Part shown: in pieces, positions 14,301-27,320 of the stretch
How positions within the stretch are numbered: the first letter of the stretch is position 1
How the letters are laid out: each line of letters begins with the position of its first letter
Assembly: GCA_036925085.1 (NCBI GenBank)
Contig: JAUPFP010000002.1
Coordinates: 10,008,321 to 10,072,320, forward strand
Direction: 5' to 3'
Length of the DNA: 64,000 bases
DNA from: Brachycybe producta
Lineage: Eukaryota > Arthropoda > Diplopoda > Playtdesmida > Andrognathidae
The notes under the pieces: generated by a model
Told to the model about the DNA's origin: nothing
Databases searched by the model: none
The model's input: only the letters and a program-made list of their open reading frames with translations
Made by a program: the position numbers and the translations under genes

Positions 14301-17300
14301 ACATGTGATAACTATTTGGACATTCAGGCACTTTTTGAAGTCTTTAATAATATTTCTTGGGTATTTAACATCGTCAACGAATGCTGTTTTCAGCACAGCT
14401 AAAGGTACTTTCTGCTGACCAGCAAATGTTGTCGGTGTAAACGTGGCTTTTATGTTTTGAGAGCTTTTTTTGGGGGGGGGGGGGGGGGTTATGGACGTTT
14501 AAGAGATTTCTGGACTTTTGAAATTTGCGCAAAATTTAAAATCACGTTTCCAACCCGTTTTAACTATGATATGATACCATTTGAGTGCCACATTTGCAAT
14601 AATAATTACTTTAATTTAAAAGAAAAATGTATAAATTGCATAATATTTGGAAATTTTGCATGATTTCACTTATTTCCTTAAAAATATTATGGTAAAAATA
14701 AATTTCACAAAGGACTGACTTCTTAAAACAAATCATTTTGATTTCATATTTTCTATTAATGCTGTTTCTGGTGACTAGCTATTAATTGCTTCAGAGATTT
14801 AATTAAGTTGTACTTTCGTACTTTACATAAACGTTATATATTAACTTATAATGAATCTTAGAATAAATAAATACATTTTGATTTGTAAAACGGACTAATT
14901 TGGACTTTATTAACATGTTTCGTAATTTTTTTTTTTATTTTCAAGGAGTTTCTGAATTTTTTGGGGGGAAGATTTTTTGAAGACTGTCGAACACATCTGA
15001 AATTTTTTAAGATTGGTACTATTTCATTTCGTAGTTTTTATACTAAGAAAACGTATTTTTACCTTCATATTGGCTACCTTAAAATGCGCAGCGTGCAATA
15101 TAAGATAAAAGAGAAATGGAAATTGTGACCAAGAAAGAAAGATGAAAGAGACAGAGAAAAACAAACCAAAACAAAATGTAATTGAGAAAGACAATTTAGG
15201 AAAAAAACACTTCTTAGAATCCTGTCAATTTTGATATATAATAATGTTTATACAAACGTAATATTTACTGCAAAAAGAATTTTTAGATTCTCAAGTAAAG
15301 TAAGACAAAAAATGGGCGCATTCGGAAACGATACAAAAAGTTATTAACTTGTAAACATGTGGTCGTCTTTTTTTTAAAAAAAAAAACGTGTCCGGAAACC
15401 ATGCTAGCATTCTCAAGAAAGCAAGCATTTAATCCAGACATACTTGCTTTCTGAAGAAGATTAAATTGATTATAGCGAGATTTAGTGATTCATTAATGGT
15501 TGTCATCATTTCCTCCTGAAAGAAAACTTTCGATGAAATCATATTTGAGAATAAAATCAAGCACATGTGTTTCCGGATGTGCTTGAATTTGTCATTTTCT
15601 TCTTTTTTTAAGAATTATATAGGAGAAGGTGCAATTAGCTTTTTTAGATTCTGTGTAGCATAACGAAATAGGCTTTAGTTTCCGATAAACACGTAAAATT
15701 AAAAGGTTGAGATAAAAGGTATAAAATTTAAAAACTAGAACTTACCCTAAATTTCATTTCGATTTCTTCGAAATCTTTGGCAGAATTTGCTTCACGGCTC
15801 ATTTTGACTACTGATTCATCCACTTGATCCATCCAGTGCACCATTGCATTAAATCTGTTTAATTAAAAAAAACGTTCTGTAGTTTTCGAAACTATATTAT
15901 ATGGACATACTTAGTCATTGCAGAAAGAAAATAAGACTGTCATATGACAGTAAATTGTCATATCTAGTTCATAACATTGTAATAGTTACAATTAAAAGCA
16001 AATTACAAAATATTATGACAAATATTGTCACATAACTGGTATTTACTGGTGTTCAGAATAATATGACAAGTCTTAAATAATGGCTGAAACACAAACAAAA
16101 TGAGACTGTCATAATGACAATAAATTGTCATATCTAGTTCATAACAATGTAACAGTCACAATTAAAAGCAAATTACAAAATATTATGACAAACATTATCA
16201 TATGACTGCCATTTACTGGTATTTATAATAATATTACAAGTCATAAACTAGCGGAAACACAAACAAAATGACTGTCATAATGACAATAAATTGTCATATC
16301 TAGTTCATAACAATGTAATAGTCACAATTAAAAGCATATTACAAAGTATTATGACAAATATTGTCACATAACTGGTATTTACTGATGTTCAGAATAATAT
16401 GACAGGAGTAATACCATCATAAGGGTATGGTTGTCACAATATTATGACTTTTTTCTGTAATGAAGCCCCAGAACCTCAAAATACCTCTTTTCGTATTCTT
16501 GCCATTGCTGTGGTATGGCTTGTAGTAGTTTATGCATTTCATCAATCTCCTTATTAATTATGGACCATTCAGCATAGTTGTGCTCAACACTGTGATGTAA
16601 ACTAGAATCACCAGTATGAAGGGATGTATATCTTTCACTCAATTCGGTTAATTTTTCGAGCTGAAATTTGATCGTCGAGGAGCGAGTTTCATCTTGAAAG
16701 AACGCCTGAAACCAACCATGTGGCATAAAAATAAACAAAATGTCTATCATGTAATATTTAAGGTGGCTGACTAGGTATTTATTTTTGTTTTGTCCTCCTA
16801 GTTGGCACCACTGAAATTGCTATAATGCTATTCTTCATAGACGGTTTTTTGAAAAATTTGTATTCAAAAACGTTAAGTGAACTTTTACGAAAAACACACA
16901 AACACACATTACGAAAAAAATTCAAATTATTTTCAAGACTAGAATGGTAGAAAAACATGCTAAAATTTTTTTCATGACAATATATTAAAAAAAATAAACA
17001 TTTTATTGTTCATTTTCAAAAATGACCTGTTTGTTGGTTTTTTTCCATTGACATTTCATGAAATTCGCCTTTTTTCAAACTGTCCTAAAAAGGTTTATTT
17101 TTAAAGATAGCATCATGAAAAAAAACTTAGCATAATCACCAACTATTCTAGTTTCTAAAACACTTTGAAATTTTTTTTCATAATGTTTCTTCTGAAAAAA
17201 ACATTCGCTTCAATTAAAAAATAGAAAATTTCTCAAGATCGCAAGGTTAGGGAGAGAGACTTCCTCTAAGAACATAATAGGTACTGCAGTGGCGCCATCC

Positions 17301-19172
17301 AGCAGGGCAAAAACAAAATAAATATCTATTTAGCCACCTTAAAACATTTACTTACTCTGTGTCGTTGTAGAAGTGTTGTAACGGGTTCGTTATTATTGCT
17401 ATAAGCTCGCTGTTCCGCCATCAATTCCAAGTTGATTTCTTGTAATTGTTGCTTGAAATCGTCTTCAATCGAACAGTATTCTAACTTTAGAAGGTGTTGA
17501 GGTGCACTGGTAACAATATCCTTTAAAGAGATTAATTACAAAAACAACTGAAATTATTAGTGAAACTTTTTACTAAAAAAAAAATTTAAAAGCTTATTGA
17601 AGTTCATTATGAGAAAGTTGGAACGTTGTTTTACCGTAAAGAAGAAGAGGAAGAAGAAGAACAAGCAAAAATCATCAATACTTAAAGAAAGAACCGAACT
17701 ACAAGTTCTTATTGTTTGAGGGTCACAGAACCTATTTTTTTCTGATTTATTTTAAGGATATATATATTTATATACTAAGCTATTACATACAAGGGATAGT
17801 AACAGTTACACCCAAAACATCTCAGACATTTGAATCTTCTTCGTATACTTAGTTTAAGTGAAATAACCCTGGCTTCAGTCGAAGACCTCGCAAGATTTTA
17901 AGTTTCTTCCTCCTCCTTCCTTTCTTTGTCATGTCATTTCTAAAATTGCAACTTGGAAGTTTAGAGAAAAAAAATTTTTCATTTACTCCGGTATTCGTTT
18001 TCTTTTTTTTTTTTTACGAGAGAGAACATAAGCTCGTAAAACAATGACTACAAGTGTTTCGAGCATATTTTTGTTTGTTTGTTGTTGTCGCTCAATTATG
18101 GCAGCAAGAGTGCTATGTAGACAAAATATTGTTTTGATGAAAATGGATGGAGAAAAAAAAAATCGGCAATAACTACAACAGGCTACAAAACAGCTAAAAA
18201 TTACAGCTACAACAAACAAGCTAAAAAAAACCTTCAAAGTTAAGATGGTTTATGAACAGCTGATTTTCAAACTCTTAACTATTCTGTCTTTCAGAAGAGC
18301 AATATATTAACAGGAAGTAGAAATTGTTTTAGAAACTAGAAGTGTAGTCTCAGTCACTTAAATATATTTTGATATTTTTTTTCAAAATAAACTTTTTATG
18401 TCAGTTTGAAAATGACACAACTTTAATGAAAGTTATTAAAAGTGCTTCAGCTACCCGTTCTAGTATTTAACACACTTTCATTTTCTCCTGTAGTGTTGCT
18501 ATTTTGAAACGCCTAATAAACACAGTTAAAAAAAAATCAGCACTTCATAAAACATATTAATTACAAAATGTCCGAAAAATTGTAAATTGCACAATTTAAG
18601 ATGGTTTATGAACAGCTGATTTTCGAACTTACGATTATTTTGCGTTTTAGAAACGAAATTAAGAGAAACTAGACAGTGTTTTAGAAACTAGAAAGGTAGC
18701 CAAAATCACTTAAAAAAGTATTTTGAAAGTTATCAACATGAAGTTGATATCTTTCAAAATAAAGTTTTTATAGATGAAAATTAAAGAAATATCGTCTGCT
18801 TAAAGTTGGGTCATTTTCAAACTGAGATAAAAAATCTTATTTTGAAAGATATCAATATGAAAATATTTTTTAAATGATTGTGACTTATGAGCTACCCTTC
18901 TAGTTTTTAAAACACTTTTCAAGTTTTTCTACTTCATTTTGTTCCTGAAAGACAGAATAATTAAGTGTTCAAGAGGCGTTTCAACTTTAAAATCATCTTA
19001 AAAGGAGAATGTTTTAGAAATGTGTGAATTTGATGAAGTGCATCACATATGGTTTGTTGGTATTTGAACAAAATCTCTAAAAGACACACAGATTGTAACA
19101 ATTTGTCTCTGAGCAACAAAAAAGGCTCAATTTCAACACCATCAAATTAATTAGAACTGGTACAAAAAACCA

Positions 19173-19207
<35 letters not shown>

Positions 19208-22200
19208 ATGTCATTAAGACACGAAACCGAGGAGGTTTTTCTTCTTCCTTCATCATCGAGACACTTTTTCGGCAACTAATCTTAACACGCCGCAGACAGA
19301 TGGTGTCTATGGAATTAATCGAATCCATTAGTTTGAAAAATAACGCTTAACAAATGCTTTTCACGAATATTGTTGACTTATTTTTTTAATGGAGTTAAAA
19401 AGGAACTTAGAAAAAGAGTGTCAAAAGTGATGAGAGATGGATTTCTGTATCCCTGAACCCACTAAGAATTGAAAAATAAAACCCTTTTTCTCGAAACTAT
19501 GATTAAATTGGATAGACTTTGGGTTCGTGCCAGACGAGCACTTCGTTTTTGGTCTTTCACTGAACCATTCTAACAAGAATACAAATATAGATCCTTCGGT
19601 TTTTTTTTCTTTAATTTCAGGACTTGAGTTAAGAGAGCCATTTTTATATATTTTATTTTACTGCTTCCAGATTTCATCGGACGGTGAACTGTATTATTGT
19701 TAGTACCATTAGAATAGTAAATAGACAAAAAAGGCATTTCTTTTAAGTTAGGTCTCCTGGCTATTTAAGAGTGTCGTTGCCTTTTTGTTTTGTTCTGAGA
19801 TTCTAATTTTAAATTAGTTGTCTTCGGCACTTTTCTTTCTCTCGCGAGAAAACACTTGATTTGTTTTGTTTTTTTGAGAAATTAGTAACTAAGAAATCAA
19901 ATTTATGGATCGGTTTATTTAAAACATGAAGAAATCTAAGTTTTGCACGCAAAAAAGTGCTTAGAAACAACTTTTAAATCAAATTCCAAATGTATTTGAA
20001 ACTAGAAAAGTAAACACCCTCCTGAAACTTAGGTTACTGTGTCTTTCAGAAACAAAATTAAAAGAAACTTGAAGGGTAGCTCAATCACTTTAATCACTTG
20101 GAACGCACACAGACCACTTTTTTTGGTCGGTTTCACCTGCAAAATGAAGTCGAGTTGTCGCTTGTGTGGCAAGGTCTGGCCAAGGTCTGGTCTTTCCATA
20201 GCAATACATTACAACCACAGCCCCAGCCACCTGCGACAACATTTTGCAGTCGAAATTGACCACCAAAAGTGGTCTGTCTAAAAAAAACAACTAGACACTA
20301 AAATAAAGGTTTGTGGCTAAGATGTGTTAAAAAATATCTTGAATACAATCAGAAAAGAAATGAAAATACAGAGAGAAAAAAAGGCGGACTTACTTTCCAT
20401 TTTGTTTGAAGTTCTCGGACTATACTGTTAACTTCAGAGTTCGGTTCGGTCAGAATGCTTTGCAAATGCTCGGCCGAACTCAATAACTGGCTTAGAAGGT
20501 TATTGTTGACCGTGTCGAAGAAGATCTACAGATCGAAATCCATTTTAGAAATGGAAATTCAATAAAGAGGACGATAAAGTGTCTTACGGCATGAGATCCT
20601 CTTTTGTATTTGCTGTCCATTAATTGTTCTTGTAACATCTTCTCAGCCGTTTGAAGCCACAAAACAACTGCTCTTTCATTGTCGTTGAATTCCTGCCACA
20701 AACGTAAAGCTTCTTCGAGGTTGGCCTCCCATCTTTGAGCAGCTAAGGCACATGCCTGAAAACGTGCGTTCAGGTGAAACACAGATTCCTGAACACGGTT
20801 CGTTTCCACGCCGAGACTCCCAACTGCAGATTTCATCAACGTATGATAAATCTTATTGCAATTCTCCAACAAGGCAGCATAATGTGGATATCGACTGAAA
20901 CAGGACTATTCAAACGAAAAAAGCATTTAATAAAGAAATTGCTAGTGCTAGATTTAAATCTTTGGCCTACGTGATGCCGTTCCAAACATGTTCGTATTCC
21001 TTCACGGCCACCGTCTAGAGAGTGTGAAGCTACGAGCTGTTCAGCACCGTGAAGCCATCTGTTTATTTCACTAACACTGTTATCTAAGGCCTCTCTCTGA
21101 GCAAGAAGTTGATGGAAAATGTAGAGACGAGATGGAATCGTGGCACGGACAGTCAATAACAACTCTTTCTCCTTTTTAAGTTCCATCATCATCTTATCGA
21201 CATCCCCACGTCCGAGTTCTGGAATCAACGCTTGTGCCTTTTTCGATATCGTCTTGAACAGCGCTTCCATTTCTTCACATTCACTTTGAAGTTGCTACAA
21301 ATGGTATTTGTAATGATAACTATTAGAAATGTACGACTCAAGTTAGGGTTTTGGAGTTTTTACTTGAAGTTCTTCGACATAAGACTGCATGACAACTACA
21401 TCGCAGTGTTTTGATTCAGCCAAAACCAATTCGGCCCTTTGAAGCCAACAATGAAGCTTTGAAAGACCTGTTCTGTAATCTTTACGGTTCTTGATAACTT
21501 CACCAGCATGAAGATATTCTTGAACCTGAAGAAAATTAAACTTTTTAACTCAGGTTTGCATACAGGAATAAATGAATACGGCTCGGATTTTTATGCAATA
21601 TCAAGCAAGACATTCCCAATTTATGGCCCAAATGTCAATTGTGAAGTAATCATTTTCATTAGAGCAACTGCAATTGTGCTTTTTCTAATCAAAAAGGCTG
21701 GTTAGAGGCTACTGTCTAGTTAATAACAGTTGTCATCTAAGAGGTCTAGCCTCTAACCAGTGTTTGTTTTTCAAAAAAAACAATTGTTGATCTAAATGGG
21801 GTTGGTTCTTCACAGGGCCACAAATTGAAAAACATAAAAATCCGAACTCTAATAATGACAGTTCAACAATACAAACCCTTGGGAAAATACACTCCCACTG
21901 AGTGTTAACTTCGTGTAATTGCTCTCTGATTTTGGCGCCAACATAATCTTCACAAGTGACCATCAGAAAGTTTCCGGCTTCGTTTAAAATCTGCAGTGTG
22001 TCATTCCAACGACTAAGATGTTGAAAAAACTCCTGCAATGACGTAAATTGGTTGTAAGGTACACTTAGAAATGTGTACGATAGTTATGAATGATTACGGT
22101 TTTTTCATCTTCGGGTTTGTCAACATAGTTGAGAGCGTTTTGCAACCACTCGCTGATTGCATCCAAGTTGGACAAATATGTCTGCCAGTAAAGAACAACT

Positions 22201-25200
22201 TCTTCGAGAAAGTTGTTCGTGTTTTGAAGATCCTTCAGCAGAACTTGTCCTTTGTCAGCAACTTCCTTCAAGAACCGTCGGATGTTTTCCATCTCTTTCT
22301 GATCATTTGTTCCTTCTCGTTGATAAACTTCGGCAGCATGTCCCAAATCACTATAAAGTTGTTCGATGTGTTTGTGGACATCTTTGCTGCTTACAAATGC
22401 CTGTGGAAGACAATTACAATTATGCTAGTATCAATAAAACACCGTAGGGTCTACAGTTAAAAGGCTGTTAATTACGACTAAGTGCAGCGTAAACGGCAAT
22501 ACGGAATACTTCAAAATGACGTCACAGCAAGCAATACATTGAGATACGTAATAATACATAATGGCTGTGATGTTATTTTGATGTCACTGTTTTGTATTAC
22601 AGTTTATGCCAAACTTTGTCGTATATTTGTAAACTAAGTCTCTTACTTGACACTCCTGACAATGTTTGGAGACGATATCAACAGAACCAAATGTCTTCTT
22701 CCAAGTGTTCAGCTTGTCAGTTGTCAATGCAAAGAATGCTAGCAAGCAATATTTGGCCAGTTCGTACTCTAGCCTACGCTGTCTTTCTCGAGACGTTACC
22801 GAAAGACGAGACAATCTAACCGACATATCGTGTAATTGTGATGTGGACACTCCAGCAATGGGGTGTTTGGAAGCAAGTTGTAAAAACTGTTGCTGCATGT
22901 TTGGCAACGACGCAAAATAATGCTGCAATGAAGATATTAGATTATTTTTTGGCAAGTCAGTTGAATAATTTTCAAATTCTCTGTGGCTCACTCTGTGCTC
23001 TTCCAGCTTATTGGTAATGATGCTGACGGAAGCTTCTTCGTGTAGTCCAAGAGGCAGAATGTCGCTACGTATTAGTTCTTCTGCCTGATTAAGCCAATCA
23101 CCAATCTGTCCAAGTTGACCTGGAAGACCACTGTCTAAAATCCACTGCCAGTGGTAAAGTTGCGTTTCTAGTGTCTTCCAACGTTGCTCGAGTTGTTTCC
23201 ACACTTCGGGAGTTACGAAAGTAGCAACATGTGTGTCTAAACGTTGTTTAATTCTGTCGTAAACTTCGGATTTGTCACACATCTCGTTCTTCAGAGCTTG
23301 CAGTTGCTACAAGAAGATAAAAAAAATGTTAATTAAATGCTGTTAATCGCATGAAGTCGTCGGTATTCCTCACTTCGTATTCCCATTCTCTATCTTGGGT
23401 TGGTCGTTCAACTATCTTTAGAGTAACGTCGGCTTTGTCTAGAAACTGGACAAGTTCATCATATTCTGCTTTCTCAACGTCGGAGACGGTTAGATGTTCC
23501 GCTTGTTGTGCCTACAAATAAAAAGCAACACTTTGATTTGAGCTTTATTCTTTAGTCAAGGGGTTGTACGACACACAACGCTATTTTGTGATGTAAACTT
23601 ACAATCAGTTCTGTACTCGTTTCAGGAAACCTGTGAAGAAACTGTGCAACATACGTCATCACGGACTTTTCATCGGGATTTGTAACATCAACATCTACAA
23701 ACATGACGAAAAAAAATTCAGATCTTGTCCTCGATACATGTTCCGTACTAGTATCAATTAACCTTCTGCATCAAGGAGTTTGGGAATTCCCATTTCCTTT
23801 TCGGCCAAGTTGAATGCCGTAATCAGGCGGCTACGATTGGACAATTTGTCGACACTGTACCAGTCAAAGAGATCCGGACGAATGGCGCACACGAGAGCAA
23901 CAAAACCCTTTCCGTCTCTCCAACTTGGACCGAAATCATTGATCGGAACACCATAACGCCTTGAAATGGTAAGAAATTACTCAATAACGAATCTTGTAAT
24001 TCTTCAAAAGTATCGTTTAATGTTGCACCTTGTGACTATATTTCGAACCCATTGCAATAAGGCATTTTTAGCTCCGGCTCGAACACGATCTGTTGGTTTC
24101 CTTTTGACTGGAGGAGGTGTTCTAATCGAGGCACTGCTGTGATCAGTTAAATCTCCGATGCTTCCACCGTAGCGAGGAATACTGTCCATACTACCAAGAC
24201 TCTCCGAAGAGCGAGCGGCGAGTTGTTCGGCAAGTAACCTCGTATTTTCTTCAATCTATATAACGAAATTGAACGAAGATTATTCATAACACTCTTTAAA
24301 TGTCCGTCTTAGGCTTTTTTAGGTTCCTAAGGCCGTATTAAACTTTATAAAAAATAGTTAAAATTAAAAAAAGCGTTTAAACGCTCTGATAACGCCTCAC
24401 GAGGACTCAACTAATCCCAGAGGTCCGAAAAAGTTTCAAAAAGTACAAATATTCACGAATTTTTATAATTCAACGGTCAAGACGCCAAAAAATCGAAAAT
24501 GTTTAAAAAGTCCTGAAAATTCCTCAGAGTGGCTTGTAGCAAATAGCTTCAAAATATACAAGTTTCAGGAATTTTTTAAAATTCAAAAATCGAAACTTGT
24601 TAAATAGTCCTGAAAATGCCTCAGGATGGTTCAGCTGGTCTCAGAGGCCAAAAAGGCTAAAAATCGAAACGTTAAATAGCCCTGAAAATTACTCAAATGG
24701 CTCCAGAGGTGCAGAGAAGGTGAAGAAAGTACAAAAATTCAAGAATTTTTTAAAATTCAATCAAAGGCCAAAATGGCCAAAAATCGAAAAATGTTCAAAG
24801 AATTCTGAAAATGCCCACGGCTCCCAAAAGGTATAAAAATTCAACAATTTTCAAAATTAAAAAAAAATGTGCAAAAAGTTTATAGATTTGCATTGTTTAA
24901 AAAATTGCCAAAATTAAAAAAAGTGTTTAAATAGCTCTTGAACTGCAACAGAATGGCTCAACTGACCCTTGGGTTATAATCAAGCGTTTTTAAAATTGGA
25001 AAAGCCGGGATTGATGTTGTGAGTAGTACTCACTTGAAAGTACAAGATAATACTCCAGATGAGTCCGAGAACAACGGCCGGTCGTCCATCAACTACATCT
25101 GATGCATTGATATTGACTAGTTTCACCTGAACAACACAAAAAAAGAAATTTCTCATTATTTTTTTTTTAAAAAAACTTTGAGAACCACTTTTAAGAAAGG

Positions 25201-27284
25201 AAAAAGATTATAAATACGAACCCTTTTTCGTTCTAAAAACTGTAGAGCTGTGTTCATGTTACTCAAGTAATGTGGTCTTCGAAGAATACGGCCTTTTTCC
25301 ATTGGCTACAATTGAATAAAAGATCTCTCAGGTTAAATTGTGACCAAATTATACTTTTTAAGGCAAATAAATTGGGGGGGACCTAGCCGTAGAAGTAAAT
25401 TTAAAATGAAATCAGACTGCGTTAGAAACTAGAAGAGTAACGAAACATAGTTTCGATATTTTTTTAAAAAAATAATTCCTTGTGATATTTTGAAAATGTC
25501 ATTATTAAATTATGTCACTTTCAAGCTGTCATAAAAATGTCTTTAAAGAGATCATCATAAAATACGTTCTTCTAACTTTTAACAATATACGAATACAATT
25601 TCAATTCATTGCGTTACTTGAAAATTTAAAAAAAGATATTATTCTGCAAAGAAAACAGAAATGTAGCGTCCGGAAACAACATGTGCGCTTTCTAAAAACC
25701 TTAATCCAAGGGAATACTCTTAAGTTATGTGTGATTGCCTTTCTTCAGGGGCCAACTTTTTTCTTTTTAATATTCTTACCAGTCTTTCTCCTGATAAGAC
25801 TTCCAATAAGGCAATAAGTTTAACACCATCTTGCATGTCCTCAATTAGATTTCCAACTTTGAGAGGCGGCATATGCTTTTGTTTATAAGAAGAAGAAAAA
25901 ACAAGAAGAAAATCATATTAGAAACGTTATTTTTGACAGATTTCTTTATCCTGTCTTTTCCGCCTTTTTTTTTTTTCAAAGGCACCTTTTTCCATACTCT
26001 TGTGTGTATTTTTTTTATTAGAGCAAAAGGTGAATAAACGAATGGGCTAATTTTTCTTAAGATTATCAGTGCAACAGCAAGCAGCAGCTGTTTATGTTTG
26101 AAATTCCTTTTTACAGCCTTGTTTTGAATTGCAAAATGTGGAGCAGAAAAAGAGAGAGAAATGAAAAAAAAAATATTTTAAAGTTATAATGCAAAAATAT
26201 ACATCTTTGCAAAACTTTGGAGAAAGAAAAAAAAAGGTTTTTAGATTTGCATTTTGTGCTTGCTTTTTTTGGCACTTAAGTGTGTTGTATGTTTGTACTT
26301 GTGTGTGTGTAATGTGTATTATAGTCTCAAAAGTTGAGGTTTATTTTAAAACAGGACATGATGGCATCACTGCTTTTTTTTGTTTAGAGTTTAAGAATAG
26401 TAACTACACATCATTCTGAAATAAATTTCTATAATGCATCGTTTTCTATGTTTGTAATTGGAAAAAAAAAGTTCTGTGAATCTTGACACAAACATTGAAA
26501 TATTAGGTGCTAAAAACGACAGCTAAAAGTCCTTCTCAACTTATGTGGGAGTGTGTGTGTTTGTGTGGGAGTTTCCATATCTCATATTTATTATGTATTT
26601 GTTTTTCAATTGAATTTTCTTATCAAATTTAATCAGTTTTTTCTCTTCCTCTCTTGATAACTTTGTTAGAAATTTTAGGAAAATATTATCAATGAAAATA
26701 TTGGAGACAAAAAAAAATGCCTTTGTCTAAATGACAAAATTTGAAAAATATTCACCTGTGCAAGATAAGCATTTATCCAGTTAACAAACGTTTTCTTTTG
26801 AACCCTTTCTTGTTCCTCTGAAAAACGAAAAAAAATATATTTATTAGTTTTATTTTAAGGAAATTCAGGGTGGAAAAAAAATCAAAGTTTACTTTAACGT
26901 ATAATAAGATATTAACCATATCTTTACGTTTATGCAAACTTTAAAAAGTATTTTCATGATGATGAAAAAAAAACACAAATTTGTAAGTAGCAACTTTGAG
27001 AGAGAAAGGAATCCGAAATCTGTTTAATAACTAGAATAGTAAAAGATATACGCCCCCTATACCAGCATCACCCTAAGCAGAAGAAGCTTCTTGACAAACC
27101 AATTTCAGATTGTGTCATTTCTTCCTCATAAAAAAGGAGTAATAACTAGGGTTCGGATTTTTATGCCAATATCAAGCAAATGCTTCTCAATTTGTTACTC
27201 AAAACCATTAGAATAAAAATTAAGTAAAAAATAATGTTTATCCATTATGTCTTTTTACTGTTCTAGTTTTAAACAGATTTTAGA

Positions 27285-27320
<36 letters not shown>

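Larger units (their letters stand above)
17521..20393. other. 2.9-kb nesprin intron, mostly repeats
   Basis: The intron holds two family A fold-backs (18239-18505 and 18596-19001), a GA microsatellite (19176-19204), a partial family A copy at 19985-20097 and a family D copy at 20103-20281 that seems inserted in it. No exon is supported. Flanking exons join in phase 0. Confidence 0.7.

Noticed and set aside
15915-16462. CRISPR-like array because of three spaced repeats
   Set aside because: Units are 165 bp, AT-rich and diverged, in animal intron DNA; no spacer-repeat pattern and no cas genes.
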